DNA of 64,000 nt. Origin: Alitta virens (taxonomy: Eukaryota > Annelida > Polychaeta > Phyllodocida > Nereididae). Below are positions 49,887 to 63,000 of this stretch, piece after piece. Under the pieces are notes generated by a model, which had not been told where the DNA came from, did no database searches, and was given only the letters and a program-made list of their open reading frames with translations. Where the stretch lies: assembly GCA_932294295.1 (NCBI GenBank), contig OW028574.1, positions 27,474,145 to 27,538,144 on the forward strand, read 5' to 3'. Position numbers and translations under genes: made by a program. The stretch's first letter is position 1. Every line of letters starts with the position of its first letter.

Positions 49887-52126
49887 ATGTAGGAAGTGCA
49901 CTAAGCAGTGAGATGCCAGACTCGCAGACCGCGCCGATTAAGTAGTAAGGTAGGTCCACTTGGCACAGCCAATGAGAGGCAGAGGACGAAGCGTGCATTA
50001 TGATAGCCACGTGGGGCACTCGTGCGTAGCGGGGTCAAGGCCGTTGCAGAGAGCCAGGATGCTGACAAGAAAACAAACGACAACAACGCAACACCGAAGT
50101 GAAATACTCTATAGTAGCCTCAGGGAACGACGTGGCACAGTTGAATTATCAAGAGTACACAGCCATGTAGGAAGTGCACTTAGCAGTGAGATGCCAGACT
50201 CACAGGCCGCGCCGATGAAGTAGTAAGTAAGGTCCACTTAGCACAGCCAATGAGAGGCAGAGGACGAAGCGTGCATTATGATAGCCATGTGGGGCACTCG
50301 TGCGTAGCGGGGTCAAGGCCGTTGGAGAGGGCCAGGATGCTGACAAGAAAACTAATGACAACAACGCAACACCGAAGTTAAATACTCTATAATAGCCTTT
50401 TGGAACGAAGTGGCACAGTTAAATTATCAAGAGTACACAGCCATGTAGGAAGTGCACTTAGCAGTGAGATGCCAGACTCACACACCGCGCCGATTAAGCA
50501 GCAAGTTATGTCCACTTAGCACAGCCAATGAGAGGAAGAGGACGAAGCGTGCAATATGATAGCCACGTGGGGCAATCGTGCGTAGCGGTGTCAAGGCCGT
50601 TGTAGAGGGCCAGGATGCTGACAAGAAAACTAACGACAACAACGCGACACCAAAGTGAAACACTCTATTATAGCCTTATGTTAGTCACGTGGGGCACTCG
50701 TGCGTAGCGGGGTCAAGGCCGTTGTAGAGGGCCAGGATGCTGACAAGAAAACCAACGACAACAACGCAACACTAAAGTGAAATACTCTATAATAGCCTCA
50801 TGGAATGACGTGGCACAGTTAAATCATCAAGAGTACACACACACCCATGTAGGAAGTGCACTTAGCAGTGAGATGCCAGACCCACAGACCGCGCCAATTA
50901 AGTAGTAAGTTAGGTCCACTTAGCACAGCCAATAAGAGGCAGAGGACGAAGTGTGCATTATGATAGCCACGTGGGGCACTCGTGCGTAGCGGGGTCAAGG
51001 CCGTTGTAGAGGGCCAGGATGCTGACAAGAAAACTAACGACAACAACGCAACACCGAAGTTAAATACTCTATAATAGCCTTTTGGAACGACGTGGCACAG
51101 TTAAATTATCAAGAGTACACACACAGCCATGTAGGAAGTGCACTTAGCAGTGAGATGCCAGACTCACAGGCCGCGCCGATGAAGTAGTAAGGTAGGTGCA
51201 CTTAGCACAGCCAATGAGAGGAAGAGGACGAAGCATGCATTATGATAACCACGTGGGGCACTCGTGCGTAGCGGGGTCAAGGCCGTTGCAGAGAGCCAGG
51301 ATGCTGACAAGAAAACAAACGACAACAACGCAACACCGAAGTGAAATACTCTATAGTAGCGTCAGGGAACGACGTGACACAGTAAAATTATCAAGAGTAC
51401 ACAGCCATGTAGGAAGTGCACTTAGCAGTGAGATGCCAGACTCACAGACCGCGCCGATGAAGTAGTAAGTTAGGTCCACTTAGCACAGCCAATGAGAGAC
51501 AGAGGACGAAGCGTGCAGTATGATAGCTACGTGGGGCACTCGTGCGTTGCGGGGTGAAGGCCGATGTAGAGGGCCAGGATGCTGACAAGAAAACTAACGA
51601 CAACAACGCAACAATAAAGTGAAATACTCTATAATAGCCTTATAGAATGACGTGGCACAGTTAAATTATCAAGAGTACACAGCCATGTAGGAAGTGCACT
51701 AAGCAGTGAGATGCCAGACTCACAGACCGCGCCGATTAAGTAGTAAGGTAGGTCCACTTGGCACAGCCAATCAGAGGCAGAGGACGAAGCGTGCATTATG
51801 ATAGCCACGTGGGGCACTCGTGCGTAGCGGGGTCAAGGCCGTTGCAGAGGGAAGTGCACTTAGCAGTGAGATGCCAGACTCACAGGCCGCGCCGATGAAG
51901 TAGTAAGTTAGGTCCGCTTAACACAGCCAATGAGAGGCAGAGGACGAAGCGTGCAATATGATAGCCACGTGGGGCACTCATGCGTAGCGGGGTCAAGGCC
52001 ATTGTAGAGGGCCAGGATGCTGAAAAGAAAACTAACGACAACAACGCAACACCGAAGTTAAATACTCTATAATAGCCTTTTGCAACGACGTGGCACAGTT
52101 AAATTATCAAAAGTACACACACAGCC
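49887..52126. repeat. 2,240-bp basic higher-order repeat, second clean copy
   Basis: Same order as 40,321-42,560 at a 9,566-bp offset: a 49,887; b 50,165; c(+122) 50,443; d 50,847; e 51,129; f 51,407; S160 51,685; h 51,845. A difference is GTAGCCTCAGGG at 50,116 in place of GTAGCGTCAGGG, and the a monomer ends CACAGCC rather than CACAAAA. Confidence 0.9.
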
Positions 52127-55100
52127 ATGTAGGAAGTGCACTAAGCAGTGAGATGCCAGACTCGCAGACCGCGCCGATTAAGTAGTAAGGTAGGTCCACT
52201 TAGCACAGCCAATGAGAGGCAGAGGACGAAGCGTGCATTATGATAGCCATGTGGGGCACTCGTGCGTAGCGGGGTCAAGGCCGTTGTAGAGGGCCAGGAT
52301 GCTGACAAGAAAACTAACGACAACAACGCGACACCAAAGTGAAACACTCTATAATAGCCTTATGTTAGTCACGTGGGGCACTCGTGCGTAGCGGGGTCAA
52401 GGCCGTTGTAGAGGGCCAGGATGCTGACAAGAAAACCAACGACAACAACGCAACACTAAAGTGAAATACTCTATAATAGCCTTATGGAATGACGTGGCAC
52501 AGTTAAATCATCAAGAGTACACACACACCCATGTAGGAAGTGCACTTAGCAGTGAGATGCCAGACTCACAGGCCGCGCCGATGAAGTAGTAAGGTAGGTG
52601 CACTTAGCACAGCCAATGAGAGGAAGAGGACGAAGCGTGCATTATGATAACCAGGTGGGGCACTCGTGCGTAGCGGGGTCAAGGCCGTTGCAGAGAGCCA
52701 GGATGCTGACAAGAAAACAAACGACAACAACGCAACACCGAAGTGAAATACTCTATAGTAGCGTCAGGGAACGACGTGACACAGTAAAATTATCAAGAGT
52801 ACACAGCCATGTAGGAAGTGCACTTAGCAGTGAGATGCCAGACTCAGAGACCGCGCCGATGAAGTAGTAAGTTAGGTAAACTTAGCACAGCCAATGAGAG
52901 GCAGAGGACGAAGCGTGCAATATGATAGCCACGTGGGGCACTCATGCGTAGCGGGGTCAAGGCCATTGTAGAGGGCCAGGATGCTGAAAAGAAAACTAAC
53001 GACAACAACGCAACACCGAAGTTAAATACTCTATAATAGCCTTTTGCAACGACGTGGCACAGTTAAATTATCAAAAGTACACACACAGCCATGTAGGAAG
53101 TGCACTAAGTAGTGAGATGCCAGACTCGCAAACCGCGCCGATTAAGTAGTAAGGTAGGTCCACTTGGCACAGCCAATGAGAGGCAGAGGACGAAGCGTGC
53201 ATTATGATAGCCACGTGGGGCACTCGTGCGTAGCGGGGTCAAGGCCGTTGCAGAGAGCCAGGATGCTGACAAGAAAACAAACGACAACAACGCAACACCG
53301 AAGTGAAATACTCTATAGTAGCGTCAGGGAACGACGTGACACAGTTAAATTATCAAGAGTACACAGCCATGTAGGAAGTGCACTTAGCAGTGAGATGCCA
53401 GACTCAGAGACCGCGCCGATGAAGTAGTAAGTTAGGTCCACTTAGCACAGCCAATGAGAGGCAGAGGACGAAGCGTGCAATATGATAGCCACGTGGGGCA
53501 CTCATGCGTAGCGGGGTCAAGGCCATTGTAGAGGGCCAGGATGCTGAAAAGAAAACTAACGACAACAACGCAACACCGAAGTTAAATACTCTATAATAGC
53601 CTTTTGCAACGACGTGGCACAGTTAAATTATCAAAAGTACACACACAGCCATGTAGGAAGTGCACTAAGCAGTGAGATGCCAGACTCGCAAACCGCGCCG
53701 ATTAAGTAGTAAGGTAGGTCCACTTGGCACAGCCAATGAGAGGCAGAGGACGAAGCGTGCATTATGATAGCCACGTGGGGCACTCGTGCGTAGCGGGGTC
53801 AAGGCCGTTGCAGAGAGCCAGGATGCTGACAAGAAAACAAACGACAACAACGCAACACCGAAGTGAAATACTCTATAGTAGCGTCAGGGAACGACGTGGC
53901 ACAGTTGAATTATCAAGAGTACACAAAAATGTAGGAAGTGCACTTAGCAGTGAGATGCCAGACTCACAGGCCGCGCCGATGAAGTAGTAAGTAAGGTCCA
54001 CTTAGCACAGCCAATGAGAGGCAGAGGACGAAGCGTGCATTATGATAGCCATGTGGGGCACTCGTGCGTAGCGGGGTCAAGGCCGTTGGAGAGGGCCAGG
54101 ATGCTGACAAGAAAACTAATGACAACAACGCAACACCGAAGTTAAATACTCTATAATAGCCTTTTGGAACGAAGTGGCACAGTTAAATTATCAAGAGTAC
54201 ACAGCCATGTAGGAAGTGCACTTAGCAGTGAGATGCCAGACTCACACACCGCGCCGATTAAGCAGCAAGTTATGTCCACTTAGCACAGCCAATGAGAGGA
54301 AGAGGACGAAGCGTGCAATATGATAGCCACGTGGGGCAATCGTGCGTAGCGGTGTCAAGGCCGTTGTAGAGGGCCAGGATGCTGACAAGAAAACTAACGA
54401 CAACAACGCGACACCAAAGTGAAACACTCTATTATAGCCTTATGTTAGTCACGTGGGGCACTCGTGCGTAGCGGGGTCAAGGCCGTTGTAGAGGGCCAGG
54501 ATGCTGACAAGAAAACCAACGACAACAACGCAACACTAAAGTGAAATACTCTATAATAGCCTCATGGAATGACGTGGCACAGTTAAATCATCAAGAGTAC
54601 ACACACACCCATGTAGGAAGTGCACTTAGCAGTGAGATGCCAGACCCACAGACCGCGCCAATTAAGTAGTAAGTTAGGTCCACTTAGCACAGCCAATAAG
54701 AGGCAGAGGACGAAGTGTGCATTATGATAGCCACGTGGGGCACTCGTGCGTAGCGGGGTCAAGGCCGTTGTAGAGGGCCAGGATGCTGACAAGAAAACTA
54801 ACGACAACAACGCAACACCGAAGTTAAATACTCTATAATAGCCTTTTGGAACGACGTGGCACAGTTAAATTATCAAGAGTACACACACAGCCATGTAGGA
54901 AGTGCACTTAGCAGTGAGATGCCAGACTCACAGGCCGCGCCGATGAAGTAGTAAGGTAGGTGCACTTAGCACAGCCAATGAGAGGAAGAGGACGAAGCAT
55001 GCATTATGATAACCACGTGGGGCACTCGTGCGTAGCGGGGTCAAGGCCGTTGCAGAGAGCCAGGATGCTGACAAGAAAACAAACGACAACAACGCAACAC

Positions 55101-55330
55101 CGAAGTGAAATACTCTATAGTAGCGTCAGGGAACGACGTGACACAGTAAAATTATCAAGAGTACACAGCCATGTAGGAAGTGCACTTAGCAGTGAGATGC
55201 CAGACTCACAGACCGCGCCGATGAAGTAGTAAGTTAGGTCCACTTAGCACAGCCAATGAGAGACAGAGGACGAAGCGTGCAGTATGATAGCCACGTGGGG
55301 CACTCGTGCGTAGCGGGGTCAAGGCCGTTG
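52127..55330. repeat. Satellite, mixed-order segment
   Basis: Order: a/b/c chimera(+122) 52,127; i 52,531 (preceded by the d-type ACACACCC leader); j 52,809; a 53,091; j 53,369; a 53,651; b 53,929; c(+122) 54,207; d 54,611; e 54,893; f/S160 chimera 55,171 (160 bp). Two a-j pairs 560 bp apart recall 47,083-47,924. AGTTAGGTAAACTTAG near 52,875 is a private change in j. Confidence 0.85.
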
Positions 55331-58134
55331 CAGAGGGAAGTGCACTTAGCAGTGAGATGCCAGACTCACAGGCCGCGCCGATGAAGTAGTAAGTTAGGTC
55401 CGCTTAACACAGCCAATGAGAGGCAGAGGACGAAGCGTGCAATATGATAGCCACGTGGGGCACTCATGCGTAGCGGGGTCAAGGCCATTGTAGAGGGCCA
55501 GGATGCTGAAAAGAAAACTAACGACAACAACGCAACACCGAAGTTAAATACTCTATAATAGCCTTTTGCAACGACGTGGCACAGTTAAATTATCAAAAGT
55601 ACACACACAGCCATGTAGGAAGTGCACTAAGCAGTGAGATGCCAGACTCGCAGACCGCGCCGATTAAGTAGTAAGGTAGGTCCACTTGGCACAGCCAATG
55701 AGAGGCAGAGGACGAAGCGTGCATTATGATAGCCACGTGGGGCACTCGTGCGTAGCGGGGTCAAGGCCGTTGCAGAGGGAAGTGCACTTAGCAGTGAGAT
55801 GCCAGACTCACAGGCCGCGCCGATGAAGTAGTAAGGTAGGTGCACTTAGCACAGCCAATGAGAGGAAGAGGACGAAGCGTGCATTATGATAACCAGGTGG
55901 GGCACTCGTGCGTAGCGGGGTCAAGGCCGTTGCAGAGAGCCAGGATGCTGACAAGAAAACAAACGACAACAACGCAACACCGAAGTGAAATACTCTATAG
56001 TAGCGTCAGGGAACGACGTGACACAGTTAAATTATCAAGAGTACACAGCCATGTAGGAAGTGCACTTAGCAGTGAGATGCCAGACTCAGAGACCGCGCCG
56101 ATGAAGTAGTAAGTTAGGTCCACTTAGCACAGCCAATGAGAGGCAGAGGACGAAGCGTGCAATATTATAGCCACGTGGGGCACTCATGCGTAGCGGGGTC
56201 AAGGCCATTGTAGAGGGCCAGGATGCTGAAAAGAAAACTAACGACAACAACGCAACACCGAAGTTAAATACTCTATAATAGCCTTTTGCAACGACGTGGC
56301 ACAGTTAAATTATCAAAAGTACACACACAGCCATGTAGGAAGTGCACTAAGCAGTGAGATGCCAGACTCGCAAACCGGGCCGATTAAGTAGTAAGGTAGG
56401 TCCACTTGGCACAGCCAATGAGAGGCAGAAGACGAAGCGTGCATTATGATAGCCACGTGGGGCACTCGTGCATAGCGGGGTCAAGGCCGTTGCAGAGAGC
56501 CAGGATGCTGACAAGAAAACAAACGACAACAACGCAACACCGAAGTGAAATTCTCTATAGTAGCGTCAGGGAACGACGTGACACAGTTAAATTATCAAGA
56601 GTACACAGCCATGTAGGAAGTGCACTTAGCAGTGAGATGCCAGACTCAGAGACCGCGCCGATGAAGTAGTAAGTTAGGTCCACTTAGCACAGCCAATGAG
56701 AGGCAGAGGACGAAGCGTGCAATATGATAGCCACGTGGGGCACTCATGCGTAGCGGGGTCAAGGCCATTGTAGAGGGCCAGGATGCTGAAAAGAAAACTA
56801 ACGACAACAACGCAACACCGAAGTTAAATACTCTATAATAGCCTTTTGCAACGACGTGGCACAGTTAAATTATCAAAAGTACACACACAGCCATGTAGGA
56901 AGTGCACTAAGCAGTGAGATGCCAGACTCGCAAACCGCGCCGATTAAGTAGTAAGGTAGGTCCACTTGGCACAGCCAATGAGAGGCAGAGGACGAAGCGT
57001 GCATTATGATAGCCACGTGGGGCACTCGTGCGTAGCGGGGTCAAGGCCGTTGCAGAGAGCCAGGATGCTGACAAGAAAACAAACGACAACAACGCAACAC
57101 CGAAGTGAAATACTCTATAGTAGCGTCAGGGAACGACGTGGCACAGTTGAATTATCAAGAGTACACAAAAATGTAGGAAGTGCACTTAGCAGTGAGATGC
57201 CAGACTCACAGGCCGCGCCGATGAAGTAGTAAGTAAGGTCCACTTAGCACAGCCAATGAGAGGCAGAGGACGAAGCGTGCATTATGATAGCCATGTGGGG
57301 CACTCGTGCGTAGCGGGGTCAAGGCCGTTGGAGAGGGCCAGGATGCTGACAAGAAAACTAATGACAACAACGCAACACCGAAGTTAAATACTCTATAATA
57401 GCCTTTTGGAACGAAGTGGCACAGTTAAATTATCAAGAGTACACAGCCATGTAGGAAGTGCACTTAGCAGTGAGATGCCAGACTCACACACCGCGCCGAT
57501 TAAGCAGCAAGTTATGTCCACTTAGCACAGCCAATGAGAGGAAGAGGACGAAGCGTGCAATATGATAGCCACGTGGGGCAATCGTGCGTAGCGGTGTCAA
57601 GGCCGTTGTAGAGGGCCAGGATGCTGACAAGAAAACTAACGACAACAACGCGACACCAAAGTGAAACACTCTATAATAGCCTTATGTTAGTCACGTGGGG
57701 CACTCGTGCGTAGCGGGGTCAAGGCCGTTGTAGAGGGCCAGGATGCTGACAAGAAAACCAACGACAACAACGCAACACTAAAGTGAAATACTCTATAATA
57801 GCCTTATGGAATGACGTGGCACAGTTAAATCATCAAGAGTACACACACACCCATGTAGGAAGTGCACTTAGCAGTGAGATGCCAGACCCACAGACCGCGC
57901 CAATTAAGTAGTAAGTTAGGTCCACTTAGCACAGCCAATAAGAGGCAGAGGACGAAGTGTGCATTATGATAGCCACGTGGGGCACTCGTGCGTAGCGGGG
58001 TCAAGGCCGTTGTAGAGGGCCAGGATGCTGACAAGAAAACTAACGACAACAACGCAACACCGAAGTTAAATACTCTATAATAGCCTTTTGGAACGACGTG
58101 GCACAGTTAAATTATCAAGAGTACACACACAGCC
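55331..58134. repeat. Copy of 46,363-49,166
   Basis: Constant 8,968-bp offset through h 55,331; shortened a 55,613; i 55,773; j 56,051; a 56,333; j 56,611; a 56,893; b 57,171; c(+122) 57,449; d 57,853. The rare changes GCAGAAGACG and TGCATAGCGG in the a monomer occur in both copies. GCAATATTATAGCC near 56,160 and AATTCTCTATAG near 56,550 are private to this copy. Confidence 0.88.
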
Positions 58135-60080
58135 ATGTAGGAAGTGCACTTAGCAGTGAGATGCCAGACTCACAGGCCGCGCCGATGAAGTGGTAAGTAA
58201 GGTCCACTTAGCACAGCCAATGAGAGGCAGAGGACGAAGCGTGCATTATGATAGCCATGTGGGGCACTCGTGCGTAGCGGGGTCAAGGCCGTTGGAGAGG
58301 GCCAGGATGCTGACAAGAAAACTAATGACAACAACGCAACACCGAAGTTAAATACTCTATAATAGCCTTTTGGAACGAAGTGGCACAGTTAAATTATCAA
58401 GAGTACACAGCCATGTAGGAAGTGCACTTAGCAGTGAGATGCCAGACTCACACACCGCGCCGATTAAGCAGCAAGTTATGTCCACTTAGCACAGCCAATG
58501 AGAGGAAGAGGACGAAGCGTGCAATATGATAGCCACGTGGGGCAATCGTGCGTAGCGGTGTCAAGGCCGTTGTAGAGGGCCAGGATGCTGACAAGAAAAC
58601 TAACGACAACAACGCGACACCAAAGTGAAACACTCTATAATAGCCTTATGTTAGTCACGTGGGGCACTCGTGCGTAGCGGGGTCAAGGCCGTTGTAGAGG
58701 GTCAGGATGCTGACAAGAAAACTAACGACAACAACGCGACACCAAAGTGAAACACTCTATAATAGCCTTATGTTAGTCACGTGGGGCACTCGTGCGTAGC
58801 GGGGTCAAGGCCGTTGTAGAGGGCCAGGATGCTGACAAGAAAACCAACGACAACAACGCAACACTAAAGTGAAATACTCTATAATAGCCTTATGGAATGA
58901 CGTGGCACAGTTAAATCATCAAGAGTACACACACACCCATGTAGGAAGTGCACTTAGCAGTGAGATGCCAGACCCACAGACCGCGCCAATTAAGTAGTAA
59001 GTTAGGTCCACTTAGCACAGCCAATAAGAGGCAGAGGACGAAGTGTGCATTATGATAGCCACGTGGGGCACTCGTGCGTAGCGGGGTCAAGGCCGTTGTA
59101 GAGGGCCAGGATGCTGACAAGAAAACTAACGACAACAACGCAACACCGAAGTTAAATACTCTATAATAGCCTTTTGGAACGACGTGGCACAGTTAAATTA
59201 TCAAGAGTACACACACAGCCATGTAGGAAGTGCACTTAGCAGTGAGATGCCAGACTCACAGGCCGCGCCGATGAAGTAGTAAGGTAGGTGCACTTAGCAC
59301 AGCCAATGAGAGGAAGAGGACGAAGCATGCATTATGATAACCACGTGGGGCACTCGTGCGTAGCGGGGTCAAGGCCGTTGCAGAGAGCCAGGATGCTGAC
59401 AAGAAAACAAACGACAACAACGCAACACCGAAGTGAAATACTCTATAGTAGCGTCAGGGAACGACGTGACACAGTAAAATTATCAAGAGTACACAGCCAT
59501 GTAGGAAGTGCACTTAGCAGTGAGATGCCAGACTCACAGACCGCGCCGATGAAGTAGTAAGTTAGGTCCACTTAGCACAGCCAATGAGAGACAGAGGACG
59601 AAGCGTGCAGTATGATAGCTACGTGGGGCACTCGTGCGTTGCGGGGTGAAGGCCGATGTAGAGGGCCAGGATGCTGACAAGAAAACTAACGACAACAACG
59701 CAACAATAAAGTGAAATACTCTATAATAGCCTTATAGAATGACGTGGCACAGTTAAATTATCAAGAGTACACAGCCATGTAGGAAGTGCACTAAGCAGTG
59801 AGATGCCAGACTCACAGACCGCGCCGATTAAGTAGTAAGGTAGGTCCACTTGGCACAGCCAATCAGAGGCAGAGGACGAAGCGTGCATTATGATAGCCAC
59901 GTGGGGCACTCGTGCGTAGCGGGGTCAAGGCCGTTGCAGAGGGAAGTGCACTTAGCAGTGAGATGCCAGACTCACAGGCCGCGCCGATGAAGTAGTAAGT
60001 TAGGTCCGCTTAACACAGCCAATGAGAGGCAGAGGACGAAGCGTGCAATATGATAGCCACGTGGGGCACTCATGCGTAGC
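58135..60080. repeat. Copy of 10,313-12,258
   Basis: Constant 47,822-bp offset through b 58,135 (with the GAAGTGGTAAG marker); c with two extra 122-bp copies 58,413; d 58,939; e 59,221; f 59,499; S160 59,777; start of h 59,937. The left edge is a chimera: d runs straight into b. The marker set belongs to the left end of the array and is absent from the middle. Confidence 0.85.
58651..58772. repeat. Extra 122-bp sub-repeat
   Basis: Third instance of the triple form, inside the c monomer starting at 58,413, with the private GGGTCAGG base. Confidence 0.9.
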
Positions 60081-63000
60081 GGGGTCAAGGCCGTTGTAGA
60101 GGGCCAGGATGCTGACAAGAAAACCAGTGACAACAACGCAACACTAAAGTGAAATACTCTATAATAGCCTTATGGAATGACGTGGCACAGTTAAATCATC
60201 AAGAGTACACAGCCATGTAGGAAGTGCACTTAGCAGTGAGTTGCCAGACCCACAGACCGCGCCAATTAAGTAGTAAGTTAGGTCCACTTAGCACAGCCAA
60301 TGAGAGGCAGAGGACGAAGTGTGCATTATGATAGCCACGTGGGGCACTCGTGCGTAGCGGGGTCAAGGCCGTTGTAGAGGGCCAGGATGCTGACAAGAAA
60401 ACAAACGACAACAACGCAACACCGAAGTTAAATACTCTATAATAGCCTTTTGGAACGACGTGGCACAGTTAAATTATCAAGAGTACACACACAGCCATGT
60501 AGGAAGTGCACTTAGCAGTGAGATGCCAGACTCACAGGCCGCGCCGATTAAGCAGCAAGTTATGTCCACTTAGCACAGCCAATGAGAGGAAGAGGACGAA
60601 GCGTGCAATATGATAGCCACGAGGGGCACTCGTGCGTAGCGGTGTCAAGGCCGTTGTAGAGGGCCAGGATGCTGACAAGAAAGCTAACGACAACAACGCA
60701 ACAATAAAGTGAAATACTCTATAATAGCCTTATAGAATGACGTGGCACAGTTAAATTATCAAGAGTACACAGGCATGTAGGAAGTGCACTAAGCAGTGAG
60801 ATGCCAGACTCACAGACCGCGCCGATTAAGTAGTAAGGTAGGTCCACTTGGCACAGCCAATCAGAGGCAGAGGACGAAGCGTGCATTATGATAGCCACGT
60901 GGGGCACTCGTGCGTAGCGGGGTCAAGGCCGTTGCAGAGGGAAGTGCACTTAGCAGTGAGATGCCAGACTCACAGGCCGCGCCGATGAAGTAGTAAGGTC
61001 GGTGCACTTAGCACAGCCAATGAGAGGAAGAGGACGAAGCGTGCATTATGATAACCAGGTGGGGCACTCGTGCGTAGCGGGGTCAAGGCCGTTGCAGAGA
61101 GCCAGGATGCTGACAAGAAAACAAACGACAACAACGCAACACCGAAGTGAAATACTCTATAGTAGCGTCAGGGAACGACGTGACACAGTTAAATTATCAA
61201 GAGTACACAGCCATGTAGGAAGTGCACTTAGCAGTGAGATGCCAGACTCAGAGACCGCACCGATGAAGTAGTAAGTTAGGTCCACTTAGCACAGCCAATG
61301 AGAGGCAGAGGACGAAGCGTGCAATATGATAGCCACGTGGGGCACTCATGCGTAGCGGGGTCAAGGCCATTGTAGAGGGCCAGGATGCTGAAAAGAAAAC
61401 TAACGACAACAACGCAACACCGAAGTTAAATACTCTATAATAGCCTTTTGCAACGACGTGGCACAGTTAAATTATCAAAAGTACACACACAGCTATGTAG
61501 GAAGTGCACTAAGCAGTGAGATGCCAGACTCGCAGACCGCGCCGATTAAGTAGTAAGGTAGGTCCACTTGGCACAGCCAATGAGAGGCAGAGGACGAAGC
61601 GTGCATTATGATAGCCACGTGGGGCACTCGTGCGTAGCGGGGTCAAGGCCGTTGCAGAGAGCCAGGATGCTGACAAGAAAACAAACGACAACAACGCAAC
61701 ACCGAAGTGAAATACTCTATAGTAGCGTCAGGGAACGACGTGGCACAGTTGAATTATCAAGAGTACACAAAAATGTAGGAAGTGCACTTAGCAGTGAGAT
61801 GCCAGACTCACAGGCCGCGCCGATGAAGTGGTAAGTAAGGTCCACTTAGCACAGCCAATGAGAGGCAGAGGACGAAGCGTGCATTATGATAGCCATGTGG
61901 GGCACTCGTGCGTAGCGGGGTCAAGGCCGTTGGAGAGGGCCAGGATGCTGACAAGAAAACTAATGACAACAACGCAACACCGAAGTTAAATACTCTATAA
62001 TAGCCTTTTGGAACGAAGTGGCACAGTTAAATTATCAAGAGTACACAGCCATGTAGGAAGTGCACTTAGCAGTGAGATGCCAGACTCACACACCGCGCCG
62101 ATTAAGCAGCAAGTTATGTCCACTTAGCACAGCCAATGAGAGGAAGAGGACGAAGCGTGCAATATGATAGCCACGTGGGGCAATCGTGCGTAGCGGTGTC
62201 AAGGCCGTTGTAGAGGGCCAGGATGCTGACAAGAAAACTAACGACAACAACGCGACACCAAAGTGAAACACTCTATAATAGCCTTATGTTAGTCACGTGG
62301 GGCACTCGTGCGTAGCGGGGTCAAGGCCGTTGTAGAGGGTCAGGATGCTGACAAGAAAACTAACGACAACAACGCGACACCAAAGTGAAACACTCTATAA
62401 TAGCCTTATGTTAGTCACGTGGGGCACTCGTGCGTAGCGGGGTCAAGGCCGTTGTAGAGGGCCAGGATGCTGACAAGAAAACCAACGACAACAACGCAAC
62501 ACTAAAGTGAAATACTCTATAATAGCCTTATGGAATGACGTGGCACAGTTAAATCATCAAGAGTACACACACACCCATGTAGGAAGTGCACTTAGCAGTG
62601 AGATGCCAGACCCACAGACCGCGCCAATTAAGTAGTAAGTTAGGTCCACTTAGCACAGCCAATAAGAGGCAGAGGACGAAGTGTGCATTATGATAGCCAC
62701 GTGGGGCACTCGTGCGTAGCGGGGTCAAGGCCGTTGTAGAGGGCCAGGATGCTGACAAGAAAACTAACGACAACAACGCAACACCGAAGTTAAATACTCT
62801 ATAATAGCCTTTTGGAACGACGTGGCACAGTTAAATTATCAAGAGTACACACACAGCCATGTAGGAAGTGCACTTAGCAGTGAGATGCCAGACTCACAGG
62901 CCGCGCCGATGAAGTAGTAAGGTAGGTGCACTTAGCACAGCCAATGAGAGGAAGAGGACGAAGCATGCATTATGATAACCACGTGGGGCACTCGTGCGTA

